NCBI RefSeq assembly: GCF_042677045.1
Contig: NZ_JBHTIH010000003.1
Coordinates: 682,001-746,000 of the forward strand
DNA: 64,000 nucleotides
Direction: 5' to 3'
Source of the DNA: Lysobacter_K koreensis
GTDB lineage: Bacteria > Pseudomonadota > Gammaproteobacteria > Xanthomonadales > Xanthomonadaceae
Shown here: positions 1 through 7,374 of the stretch, in pieces
Position numbering within the stretch: the first letter of the stretch is position 1
How the letters are laid out: every line of letters starts with the position of its first letter
Position numbers and translations under genes: made by a program
The notes under the pieces: model-generated
Seen by the model: the letters and a program-made list of their open reading frames with translations, nothing else
Databases searched by the model: none
Told to the model about the DNA's origin: nothing

Positions 1-103
1 CAGCATCGCGCGCCCCGGGCCGTACGTGCAGCGCCGCAGCAAGGCGATCCAGCGGCAGATGCGCTACATCGGCGGCGCGGCTTACCTCAAGTCGCTGGAC
101 TGA
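1..103 (+). CDS. C-terminal end of an unidentified protein (5' truncated)
   Basis: An open frame enters from the left edge in the second reading frame and ends at TGA 101-103. Only 33 residues are visible; they are basic and end in AAYLKSLD. I do not recognise the family from so little. The gene is convergent with the aquaporin gene, and the two 3' ends overlap by 22 bp. Whether it belongs functionally to the arsenic operon (as arsH does in some AqpS operons) cannot be decided here; the tail does not look like ArsH to me. Confidence 0.5.
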   Translation, partial: SIARPGPYVQRRSKAIQRQMRYIGGAAYLKSLD

Positions 104-810
104 GCCGGGGGTTGCGCCAGCGGCGTGTCTTCCGGCTGGCCGCGTAGCGAGCCAGGCAGCGGCGCCAGCAGGAAACGCGCCGCCAGCAGCGCGAGCAGCA
201 TGCCGACGCCCTGCGCGACCACGAAGCCGGGGACGTCGGCCATGCGGATGCCGGCGAAGCTCTGCGTCAGCGCGCGCGCCAGGGTCACGGCTGGGTTGGC
301 GAACGAGGTGCTGGCGGTGAACCAGTACGCGGCGAAGATCCAGCCCGCCACCAGCGCCGGCAGCGCCGCCGGTCGGAAGCGCGCGCCCAGCACGATCGTC
401 AACAGCAGGCCGAACGTCGCCACCGCCTCGCTCAGGTGCTGCGCGAAGCCGGTGCGCACCCGCGTGCCGGGTTGCCACAGCGGCAGTTCGAACATCGCGT
501 GCGCCAGCCACACGCCGACGATCGCCCCGAGCACCTGTGCGAGCAGGTAGGCCGGCCACGGCGCGGGCAGCATTTCGCCGCGCAGCCGCATCGCCAGCGT
601 GACCGCCGGATTGAAGTGCGCGCCGGAGATCGGCCCGAGCAGCACGATCAGCACATACAAGCCCCCCGCGGTCGCGGCGGCGTTGGCGAGCAGGGCGATC
701 GCCTCGTTGCCGCCGGACAGGCGCACGCCCATGATCCCACTGCCGACCACGATCGCCAGCAGCAGCCCGGTGCCGAGGAACTCGGCGACGACGGCCTGGC
801 CCGCCTTCAT
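82..810 (-). CDS. aqpS: Aquaporin (MIP family, AqpS-like) of the arsenic operon
   Basis: A 242-residue MIP channel. Both pore motifs are present: NPA at residues about 67-69 (in SGAHFNPAVT) and NPA at about 172-174 (in TSFANPAVTLARAL), with about six hydrophobic segments. The ATG overlaps the end of arsC by 4 bp (ATGA), so translation is probably coupled. In Sinorhizobium-type operons (arsR-aqpS-arsC-arsH, known from the literature) such a channel lets As(III) made by ArsC flow out down its gradient, replacing ArsB or Acr3. The operon context supports the same role here. A general glycerol or water channel is the alternative. The open frame extends upstream, but the MKAGQ start fits the family length and the overlap. 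Confidence 0.87.
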   Translation of the reverse strand: MKAGQAVVAEFLGTGLLLAIVVGSGIMGVRLSGGNEAIALLANAAATAGGLYVLIVLLGPISGAHFNPAVTLAMRLRGEMLPAPWPAYLLAQVLGAIVGVWLAHAMFELPLWQPGTRVRTGFAQHLSEAVATFGLLLTIVLGARFRPAALPALVAGWIFAAYWFTASTSFANPAVTLARALTQSFAGIRMADVPGFVVAQGVGMLLALLAARFLLAPLPGSLRGQPEDTPLAQPPAQSSDLR

Positions 811-1307
811 GGGGTGACTTGGCCGATGGCGCGGATCTGCTGCTGCGCGGCGAGCTGGTCGAGCTGGTCGATCGGCAACGCGACCAGCAGTTCGACCCGT
901 CGACGCAAGACGGTGAATGCCTGCAGGTAGGCGCGGCGGCGGGATTCCTCGTTGCCGACGACCGCAGCCGGATCGTCCACGCCCCAGTGCGCGGTGGTGG
1001 GACTGCCTAGCCACAACGGGCAGGCTTCGCCGGCGGCGTTGTCGCAGACGGTGACCACGAGGTCCATCGGCGGCGCGCCGTCGCCGGCGAACTCGTCCCA
1101 GCTCTTGCTGCGCAGTTGGCTGGCGTCATAGCCGATCTTCGCGGCCAGTTCCGCCGCCATCGGCTGCACCGCGCCGCTGGGGTGGCTGCCGGCGCTGTAG
1201 GCGCGGAAGCGGCCTTCGCCGAGCACGTTGAGCAGCGATTCGGCGATCACGCTGCGCGCGGAATTGCCGGTACACAGGAACAGCACGTTGAACACACGGT
1301 CGGTCAC
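807..1307 (-). CDS. arsC: Arsenate reductase, low-molecular-weight phosphatase type
   Basis: A 166-residue protein starting at GTG 1307. The N-terminus carries the phosphatase loop C12-TGNSA-R18 (CX5R) of the LMW-PTP/ArsC fold, and further on VVTVCDNAAGEACP supplies the extra cysteines and the general-acid region typical of thiol-coupled arsenate reductases. It reduces As(V) to As(III) in the cytoplasm. It lies 23 bp after the arsI-like gene and overlaps the aquaporin start, so the product of this enzyme is plausibly the substrate of the next protein. The upstream extension of the open frame is a shadow of the arsI-like gene. The protein belongs to the low-molecular-weight phosphatase class and not to the glutaredoxin-dependent E. 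coli plasmid type. Confidence 0.9.
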   Translation of the reverse strand: MTDRVFNVLFLCTGNSARSVIAESLLNVLGEGRFRAYSAGSHPSGAVQPMAAELAAKIGYDASQLRSKSWDEFAGDGAPPMDLVVTVCDNAAGEACPLWLGSPTTAHWGVDDPAAVVGNEESRRRAYLQAFTVLRRRVELLVALPIDQLDQLAAQQQIRAIGQVTP

Positions 1308-1330
1308 GGGGCGGTCTCGGGCAGTGGGAG

Positions 1331-1846
1331 TCAGCCGCAGCAGGCGGCGGCGTTCGAGGTGACCTGCGCAGCCGGCGGCACACTGCACGCGGTCGCGCAG
1401 CTGGCCGTGGCCGGGCCGCAGCAACTGTCGCGCTCGACCGCGCTGCCGGCCGGATCGGCGTAGTAGGTGGTGGCGTCGCCGTGGGTGTGGAAGCTTTCCC
1501 ACTGCACGCCCTGCGGGTCCTGCGCCCAGAACTTGTCCGAGCGCGCGTAGCAGCAGGTGGTGCCGGTTTCGGCGAGGCTCACCGCATCGGCGGCCTGCAG
1601 ACGGGCGCCAATCGCGGCGAGCGACTGCTCGGATTCGGCCTGCAGGCCCAGGTGGGCGATGCCGAGCGCGCCGTCCTTGTCGGTGGAGATCGCGAAGTTG
1701 ACGCGGGGGTCGTCCAGCATCCACTTGGCGTAGTCGTGCTTGCGCACCGTTGGCTGCGCACCGAACAACTGCGAGTAGAAGCGCAGGTTGGCGTCGAGGT
1801 CGGCGACGTGGATGTGCACGTGGAAGCGGGTGGTGGGCTCGGTCAT
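1331..1846 (-). CDS. arsI: ArsI/CadI-family vicinal-oxygen-chelate protein, probable C-As lyase
   Basis: A 171-residue glyoxalase/VOC-fold protein. Candidate metal ligands are H9 (in FHVHIHVADLD), H65 (IAHLGLQ) and E117 (QGVQWESF). A vicinal cysteine pair C98-C99 in the sequence TCCYARSDKFW matches the organoarsenical-binding pair of ArsI, the Fe(II) dioxygenase that cleaves methylarsenite to As(III). The C-terminus (residues about 142-171) is unusually cysteine-rich (CC, C, C, CC). One nucleotide separates it from arsR. CadI proteins of the same fold are annotated as cadmium-induced, so a role in cadmium or antimony response is the alternative. The vicinal pair and the arsenic context favour ArsI. 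Confidence 0.8.
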   Translation of the reverse strand: MTEPTTRFHVHIHVADLDANLRFYSQLFGAQPTVRKHDYAKWMLDDPRVNFAISTDKDGALGIAHLGLQAESEQSLAAIGARLQAADAVSLAETGTTCCYARSDKFWAQDPQGVQWESFHTHGDATTYYADPAGSAVERDSCCGPATASCATACSVPPAAQVTSNAAACCG

Positions 1847-1847
1847 G

Positions 1848-2189
1848 TCAGCAGCTCCTGCAGTCGACGGAAAGTTCGGGGGTGCACGCGGCGTCGGCGC
1901 AGCCGGCTCCGGCGCAGCAATTTTCGGTGAGGTACGCGATCAACGCGTTCATGCGCGCGAAGTCGGCGCGCACGCGGATCACCCGGCCCTCGCGCTCGTC
2001 GCCGGCCAGGCCGGCGCTGCGCAGCACGTTGAGGTGGGCGGTCAGCGTCGCCGGTGGCAGCTCGAGCTGCTCGCGCAACTCGCCGACCGCCAAGCCGGCG
2101 GGGCCGGCCTGCACCAGCGCGCGGAACGCGGCGAGACGGTGCACCTGGCCGAGGGCGCTGAGGGCGTGCAAAGCGGTGTCGGTATCCAT
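1848..2189 (-). CDS. arsR: ArsR/SmtB-family repressor of the arsenic operon
   Basis: A 113-residue winged-helix regulator; the recognition region is LPPATLTAHLNVLRSAGL (residues about 44-61). The C-terminal 23 residues hold six cysteines: C91, C92, C97, C102, C110 and C113. This resembles ArsR proteins that sense As(III) through C-terminal cysteines, not through a helix-3 CxC. It is the first gene of the operon. Its ATG (2187-2189) lies inside a perfect 34-bp palindrome and roughly at the predicted transcription start, so the message may be leaderless. Binding of the repressor there would block its own promoter. The longer open frame upstream runs antisense into the glycosyltransferase gene and is not used. 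Confidence 0.92.
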   Translation of the reverse strand: MDTDTALHALSALGQVHRLAAFRALVQAGPAGLAVGELREQLELPPATLTAHLNVLRSAGLAGDEREGRVIRVRADFARMNALIAYLTENCCAGAGCADAACTPELSVDCRSC

Positions 2190-2220
2190 GATTCGATATT
2201 TCCGGAAATATCGAATCATG
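2187..2220. promoter_or_regulatory. Perfect 34-bp palindrome, probable ArsR operator
   Basis: The 17-base half CATGATTCGATATTTCC is followed immediately by its exact reverse complement. The left end is the arsR start codon read on the minus strand. The palindrome covers the spacer, the -10 and the start region of the putative arsR promoter. ArsR-family operators are AT-rich dyads, and this is by far the most AT-rich dyad in the neighbourhood. It is perfect to its outermost bases, which is longer than usual for the family. Confidence 0.8.
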
Positions 2221-2224
2221 TCAA
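2190..2224 (-). promoter_or_regulatory. Probable sigma70 promoter of arsR, leaderless
   Basis: On the minus strand a consensus -35 TTGACA (2224-2219) is followed after 17 bp by AAATAT (2201-2196), a weak -10. A start about seven bases downstream would fall at 2189, the A of the arsR ATG. No convincing Shine-Dalgarno sequence is visible in front of that ATG. The -10 is only a partial match, so the exact start is inferred. Confidence 0.6.
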
Positions 2225-2255
2225 GCGTTGCAGGCGGCCCGCTACTATTCCGGGC

Positions 2256-3317
2256 ATGACCCGCGACCCGCTCACTGTTGTCATCGCCGCCTTCAACGAG
2301 GCCGAAAGCCTGCCGTTGCTGCAGCCGCGCATCGCCGCCGCCCTCGACGCCCTGCCCGGGGTGGACGGGCGCGTGCTGTATGTAGACGACGGCAGCAGCG
2401 ATGCGACCTGGGCGGTCTTGCAGCGCCTGGCCGCAGCCGATCCGCGCGTGGCGTTGCTGCGGTTGTCGCGCAACTTCGGCAAGGAGGCGGCGCTGACCGC
2501 CGGCCTCGACCAGGTCGAGCAGGGCGCGGCCTTGATCCTCGATGCCGACGGCCAGGACCCGCCGGAGCTGATCGGGCAGTTCGTCGCCAAGTGGCACGAA
2601 GGCTTCGACGACGTGCACGGCACCCGCATGGAGCGAGAGGGCGAGGGCTGGCTCAAGCGCTCTACCGCGCACGCGTTCTATCGGGTGATCGGCTGGTTGT
2701 CGAAGACCCCGATCCCGGCCGACACCGGCGACTTCCGGCTGCTCTCGCCGCGTGCGCTGGCCGGGCTGCGGCAGTTGCGCGAACGCCACCGCTTCATGAA
2801 AGGCCTGTTCGGCTGGGTAGGGTTCAACCGGGTTGCGATCCCGTACCACCGCGAGCCCCGCGTGGCGGGCGGCAGCAAGTTCAATTTCTGGCGGCTGTGG
2901 AACCTGGCGCTGGAGGGCATCACCAGCTTCTCGACCGCGCCCCTGCGGCTGGCAACCTACACGGGCCTGCTGACGGCGCTGGTCGCGTTCGTGTTCGGCG
3001 TGTGGGTGGTGCTCAAGGCGCTGCTGTGGGGCGACCCGGTGGCCGGTTACCCGACGATGATGGCGGTGATCCTGTTCCTCGGCGGCGTGCAGCTGATCGC
3101 GCTGGGCCTGATCGGCGAATACCTGGGACGCCTGTACGAGGAATCCAAGCAGCGCCCGCTATACCTCGTCGACGCCTGGCAACCGGCGGCGGGAGTATCC
3201 TCGGCGCAGGATCCGATCGAACCCGTCTCGCCAGGATCCACTAAGCTCGAACCAGCCCAGCTCGAAGGAGAAGGCCATGCGCAGCGTGCGGCAACTGCTC
3301 GAAGCAAAAGCGCCTGA
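2256..3317 (+). CDS. Glycosyltransferase family 2 (GtrB/ArnC/DPM1-like), membrane-anchored
   Basis: A 353-residue protein. The N-terminal GT-A domain starts TVVIAAFNEAESL; VDDGSSDATW binds the nucleotide, and DAD (about 96-98, in LILDADGQDPPE) is the metal-binding motif. Two membrane helices follow at about 234-257 and 267-290, then GEYLGRLYEESKQRPLYLV, which is the usual end of this family. The family transfers a sugar from a nucleotide donor to a polyprenyl phosphate at the inner face of the cytoplasmic membrane. About 45 further residues extend past the usual end and overlap the next gene by 41 bp in another frame; this tail is low in similarity and may be dispensable. The gene is divergent from arsR. 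The acceptor and sugar are unknown. Confidence 0.88.
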   Translation: MTRDPLTVVIAAFNEAESLPLLQPRIAAALDALPGVDGRVLYVDDGSSDATWAVLQRLAAADPRVALLRLSRNFGKEAALTAGLDQVEQGAALILDADGQDPPELIGQFVAKWHEGFDDVHGTRMEREGEGWLKRSTAHAFYRVIGWLSKTPIPADTGDFRLLSPRALAGLRQLRERHRFMKGLFGWVGFNRVAIPYHREPRVAGGSKFNFWRLWNLALEGITSFSTAPLRLATYTGLLTALVAFVFGVWVVLKALLWGDPVAGYPTMMAVILFLGGVQLIALGLIGEYLGRLYEESKQRPLYLVDAWQPAAGVSSAQDPIEPVSPGSTKLEPAQLEGEGHAQRAATARSKSA

Positions 3318-3708
3318 GATTTTCGCGATCGGCCCCGACGTGCCGGTCATCGACGCGATCCGGCTGATGGCCGAGAAACGCATCGGCGCGGTGCTGGTGC
3401 TGGAGGCGGGGCGCCTGGTCGGCATCCTGTCGGAGCGCGATTACGCCCGCAAGATCGTGCTGCAGGGGCGCTCGTCGGCGGATACGCCGGTGCGCGACAT
3501 CATGACCGTCGACGTGGTCACCGTCGGGCTCAACGACACCGCCGAACACTGCATGCAGATCGTCACCGACCAGCGCATCCGCCACCTACCGGTGACGAGC
3601 GGCAACGAGGTGCTGGGGGTGGTGTCGATCGGCGACCTGGTCAAGGCGGTGATCGAGGACCAGCAGCTCGAACTCGACCAGCTGCAGCGCTACATCAGAC
3701 ACGCCTGA
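3277..3708 (+). CDS. Tandem CBS-domain protein
   Basis: A 143-residue cytoplasmic protein consisting of two CBS motifs (about residues 8-65 and 75-130), with the typical LVGILSERDYARKIVLQGR and VLGVVSIGDLVKAVI segments. Such stand-alone pairs bind adenine nucleotides and act as energy sensors, but the partner is not known here. The start is fixed by AAGGAG six bases upstream of ATG 3277, inside the 3' end of the glycosyltransferase gene. The 41-bp overlap suggests co-transcription without a functional link being shown. A short GC hairpin without a T-run follows the stop (about 3729-3745). Confidence 0.9.
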   Translation: MRSVRQLLEAKAPEIFAIGPDVPVIDAIRLMAEKRIGAVLVLEAGRLVGILSERDYARKIVLQGRSSADTPVRDIMTVDVVTVGLNDTAEHCMQIVTDQRIRHLPVTSGNEVLGVVSIGDLVKAVIEDQQLELDQLQRYIRHA

Positions 3709-3745
3709 AGCAGGCACGCCTGTGGCAGCCCCGCCTGGCGCGGGA

Positions 3746-5740
3746 CTACTTGGCGTAGCGCCCGCCGCAGTTGCTGTCCTCGCCCGGCCCCAGCTCGATC
3801 GTCGCCAGTAGCGCCGCCGGCGGCGCGATGCTGCCCAGTGCCAGTGCGATCGCGCCGCGCAGGCCGACGCGCTTGAGGTCGGGGCGGAAACTCGGGTCCT
3901 TGAACGTGCCGCTGACCAGCAGCGGCGAGCGCAGCACGAACAGGCTGCGGTCCTTGGGCCGCGGCCGTAGGCGCAGGTCCAGGGTTTCATCGCGCAGGCT
4001 GATGGTGCCGTCGCCGATCAGGATGGTGTCGGTGGTGTCGAACGCCAGCGCGCGCGTGGTCATGATGCCGTTGCTTACCGCGAAGTCGCCGAACGCGCAG
4101 CGGACCGGCACCTTGCGGTCCTTGCCGATCAGGAACTTCAGCGCCTCGGCGATATCCAGCCCGGCCAGTTCCATCAGCAGGTTGCTGATCTGCCCGCGGC
4201 CCATGCCGACGGCGATGTCGCCATCGGCGCTGGCCAGCATCCTGGCGATCGAGTTGCCGCTGCCGGTGACCGTGATGTCGCCGCCGATCCTGCCGATCGC
4301 GTCCTGCGCGAGCTTCACATCGGGCAGCAACTTCGGCAGGTTCAGGCCGCGCGCGGCGATCTGCGCGCGGGTGCGGATGGTGGCCTCGCGCGCGTCCATG
4401 CGGATGATCGAGCGGATGTCGCCGCCGGCGACACCGAAGTTCAGTGGCTCCAGTCGCAGCAGGCCGTCCTCGAGCTTGAGGTGCGCGTCCATGTCGTCCA
4501 GCGGCAACTTCGGCGAGTCGATGCGGTGCGCCTTCCAGCGCACGTCGGCATCCATCGCGCGCAGTTTGTGCAGCTCGTACGGCGTATCGGGCAGCATCCG
4601 CGGGCGGGCCTTGTCGCGCGCGGCCTTGGCGGCCAGTTCGGGGTTGGTGGTCTCGCCGCCGCCGGCCTGCGGCGCGCCGCCTACGAAACCGGCGAGGTCG
4701 TCGAAGTCCAGCCGCTTCGAGGTCAGGTTGGCGCGCAGGTAGGGGCGCTTGCCCCCGGTCTCGACGCTGGCGCTGCCGGCCAGGTCGCTGTCGCCGACCT
4801 TGCCGGTGAAGCCGTCGTAGTGCCAGGTGACGCGGTCGTTCTTGAGGTCGCGGGTGAAGCGGCCGTCCAGCGAATACGGGCCGGTGGCCGGCGTCGCCAC
4901 GCCGATCAGCGGGTACAGGTCTTCCATGTTCTTGCCGCGCAGTGCCAGCTTCAGGTCGAAGTCGCGCAGCCGCAGCGGGTCGAGCAAGGTGCCGCGCGCA
5001 TGGGCGTGGGTCGCGCCGGCGCTGGCGCGCGCATCGATGCGGTACGGACTCTCGCGGTCGCGCAGTGCCAGCGGCGACTGCGCGCGGCCGTTGACCGTGA
5101 ATCGGTTGCCCTCCCAGCTGCCGCCGCCCTTGGCGGTAATCGGCGGGGCAGTCTCGTCGCCCTTGGGCTGGGCGCTGGCGACGTCGACCTGGATGTCGGT
5201 CTTCCGGGCCGCATCGAGGAACGCGAGCTTGCCGTCGTCGATCCAGACGCGCCGGAACTGCGGCTGCATGCCGCCGGGCTCGCCGAACTTCCAGTTGCCG
5301 ATGCGCTGGGGGCCGACCTCGAGGTTGAGCACCGGCTGGCTCAGGCGCAGCTCGGGGATGCGCACGTTGCGGCGGAACAGCGGCCGCAGCTCGATGTCGA
5401 ATTCGACCCGTTGCGCCGAGGCCATCGTCGGCTGCTTGGACCAGGCGGCATTGCCGAACGTCACCTGGTCGGCGCGGATCGTGGGTACCCAGCCCAGATC
5501 GACATCCAGATCGCCGCCGATCTGCAGTTCGCGACCGGTGCGTGACTGCACCTGGCGTTCGATCGGTCCCTTGAACCAGTTCCAGTCCCACAACCACAAC
5601 AGCACGATCACGCCCACCACGATGACGGCCAATGCGGTCAGCCACGGATGACGCGCTATAGGCGCCAGCGCCGCCGCACGGCCGGCATTTGCCGCTGCGG
5701 GTTGGCCGGCTTGAGGCGTGCCCGTGCCTGTCGGATTCAT
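3746..5740 (-). CDS. AsmA-family inner-membrane-anchored periplasmic protein
   Basis: A 664-residue protein. A Pro/Ala-rich N-terminus of about 30 residues precedes one membrane helix (about 34-52), then a long beta-rich periplasmic region that begins FKGPIERQVQSRTGRELQIGGDLDVDLGW, the AsmA entry motif, and ends with an AsmA C-terminal segment (DTTDTILIGDGTISLRDE...). AsmA relatives (YhdP, TamB, YdbH) help to move phospholipid to the outer membrane or control envelope composition. Which branch this belongs to cannot be decided by eye. It is convergent with the CBS gene. Confidence 0.85.
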   Translation of the reverse strand: MNPTGTGTPQAGQPAAANAGRAAALAPIARHPWLTALAVIVVGVIVLLWLWDWNWFKGPIERQVQSRTGRELQIGGDLDVDLGWVPTIRADQVTFGNAAWSKQPTMASAQRVEFDIELRPLFRRNVRIPELRLSQPVLNLEVGPQRIGNWKFGEPGGMQPQFRRVWIDDGKLAFLDAARKTDIQVDVASAQPKGDETAPPITAKGGGSWEGNRFTVNGRAQSPLALRDRESPYRIDARASAGATHAHARGTLLDPLRLRDFDLKLALRGKNMEDLYPLIGVATPATGPYSLDGRFTRDLKNDRVTWHYDGFTGKVGDSDLAGSASVETGGKRPYLRANLTSKRLDFDDLAGFVGGAPQAGGGETTNPELAAKAARDKARPRMLPDTPYELHKLRAMDADVRWKAHRIDSPKLPLDDMDAHLKLEDGLLRLEPLNFGVAGGDIRSIIRMDAREATIRTRAQIAARGLNLPKLLPDVKLAQDAIGRIGGDITVTGSGNSIARMLASADGDIAVGMGRGQISNLLMELAGLDIAEALKFLIGKDRKVPVRCAFGDFAVSNGIMTTRALAFDTTDTILIGDGTISLRDETLDLRLRPRPKDRSLFVLRSPLLVSGTFKDPSFRPDLKRVGLRGAIALALGSIAPPAALLATIELGPGEDSNCGGRYAK

Positions 5741-5908
5741 GGCCTGGCCGGGCGTGTTGCAACTGCAGCGAGGCGGGCGAAGCTGTGCGGTCTTGCGCGC
5801 ATGTCAATGGTTCCGCGTCGATCCAGCCCCCACCATCGGTGGCGTGCGGTCAAGCGGGGGTGAACTCGTTGCGCGAGGTTCAGCGGGACGGCGCCCCAAG
5901 CCGTAGCC

Positions 5909-6610
5909 TCAGCCCGGTATGACCTGCGCCATCACCGCGACGTAATGGCAGACGCTGCCGGCAATCACGAACAGGTGCCAGATCGCGTGCGAGTAGCGCA
6001 GCGACGGCCGGTGGTAGAAGAACGTGCCGGCGGTGTAGCAGATGCCGCCGGCGAACAGCCAGCCCAGCGTCCACGCGTCGAGCGCGCCCCACAGCGGCTT
6101 GATCGCGACGATCACCAGCCAGCCCATCGCGACGTAGATCAACGTCGACAGGCGCTTGAAACGCCCGGTGTAGAACAGCTTGAACACCACTCCGGCCAGC
6201 GCCAGGATCCAGATCGCCGCGAACAGGCCCCAGCCCCACGGCCCGCGCAGCCCGATCAGGGTGAATGGCGTGTAGGTGCCGGCGATCAGCACATAGATCG
6301 CGCAGTGGTCGAATACCTTCAGGCGTGCCTTCGCGACCGGGTGCGCGGTCACGTGGTACAGGGTCGAGGCCAGGTACAGCAGCAGCAACGCGATCCCGAA
6401 CACGATCGCGCCGACCAGCTGCCAGCGGTCGCCGCGCAGGGCCGCCAGCGAAATCAGCACCGCGCCGCCGGCCAGCGCGGCGGTCGCGCCCAGGCCGTGG
6501 GTCAACGCGTTGTAGAACTCCTCGCGCAGGTGGTGTTCGTGGCCGTGGCCCGGGTCTGCGGGGCTGCCGATGGCGATGGGGGTATCACCGGGTGGCTGGC
6601 TGCTGCTCAT
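5909..6610 (-). CDS. Hemolysin III family (YqfA/TrhA) membrane protein
   Basis: A 233-residue protein with seven hydrophobic segments. Family marks are EEFYNALTHGLGA near residue 30, STLYHVTAH (about 82-90), FDHCAIYVLIAGTYTPF (about 100-116) and the C-terminal SHAIWHLFVIAGSVCHYVAV. The conserved histidines (H38, H86, H102, H208, H212, H222 approximately) are those of the metal-dependent hydrolase-like PAQR/CREST superfamily. The bacterial members influence membrane lipid composition; hemolysis is not established for most. A histidine-rich stretch GHGHEHH lies before the first helix. It is divergent from the sulfotransferase gene with 96 bp between. Confidence 0.9.
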   Translation of the reverse strand: MSSSQPPGDTPIAIGSPADPGHGHEHHLREEFYNALTHGLGATAALAGGAVLISLAALRGDRWQLVGAIVFGIALLLLYLASTLYHVTAHPVAKARLKVFDHCAIYVLIAGTYTPFTLIGLRGPWGWGLFAAIWILALAGVVFKLFYTGRFKRLSTLIYVAMGWLVIVAIKPLWGALDAWTLGWLFAGGICYTAGTFFYHRPSLRYSHAIWHLFVIAGSVCHYVAVMAQVIPG

Positions 6611-6706
6611 CGTTGTCGCATCCTGGCGGGGTCGGGGGGCATGCCGCGTCGTGCGTCGCAGGCGCGCGTTGCCTATCATGCGCGCATCCCTGCATCGAAC
6701 GCGCGC

Positions 6707-7330
6707 ATGATCATTTCCCACCAGCACCGCTTCGTGTTCGCGGCGATCCCGAAGACCGGCACGCACTCGGTGCGCCAGGCGTTGCGCGAACACCTCAGCG
6801 CCGACGACCTCGAGCAGGTCGGGCTGTTCGTCAACAAGCGCTTCCCGTTCGAGGAGCTGGCCGCAATCAAGCACGGCCACATCACCTTGGCGCAGATCCG
6901 GCCGTTCCTCGGCGAGGAGGCGTTCGCGGGCTATTTGAAGTTCGCGTTCGTGCGCAATCCGTTCGATCGCTTCGTCTCGTACTGTGCGTTCATGACCCGC
7001 GCCAACGGCGCGTTCCTGGCCAAGCCGCAGGAGGTGATGCGCCACATCCTGTTCGAGGCGCGGCCGATGGAGCACGTGCTGTTCCAGCCGCAGCACACGT
7101 TCGTGACCGGCGAGGACGGCCAGCTGCTCGCGGACGTGGTCGGCCGGGTCGAGGAGATGCAGGCGTCCTACGACGCTCTATGCGCGCGCATCGGCATTCC
7201 CAGTGCGGCGCTGGGGCAGGTCAACAGCTCGCGCCGTGGCAGCTACCGCGACTACTATGACCAGCCGCTGATCGACGGCGTGGCGCAGCTGTACGCGCGC
7301 GACCTCGAACTGTTCGGCTACCAGTTCTGA
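6707..7330 (+). CDS. Sulfotransferase family 2-type protein
   Basis: A 207-residue protein. The 5'-phosphosulfate loop is FAAIPKTGTHSVRQAL (residues about 10-25), and the 3'-phosphate-binding segment is FVRNPFDRFVSYCAFM (about 82-97). Both belong to PAPS-dependent sulfotransferases of the heparan/chondroitin type (Sulfotransfer_2). No signal peptide or membrane helix is visible, so it is cytoplasmic. The acceptor is unknown. The beta-hydroxylase gene follows 44 bp later on the same strand, suggesting a two-gene modification unit. The start at ATG 6707 gives the IISHQHRFVF opening usual in the family. Confidence 0.85.
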   Translation: MIISHQHRFVFAAIPKTGTHSVRQALREHLSADDLEQVGLFVNKRFPFEELAAIKHGHITLAQIRPFLGEEAFAGYLKFAFVRNPFDRFVSYCAFMTRANGAFLAKPQEVMRHILFEARPMEHVLFQPQHTFVTGEDGQLLADVVGRVEEMQASYDALCARIGIPSAALGQVNSSRRGSYRDYYDQPLIDGVAQLYARDLELFGYQF

Positions 7331-7374
7331 CCCGTTACTTTCATCGCGAATCCCAGCGCCACCGCCAAGCCGCC

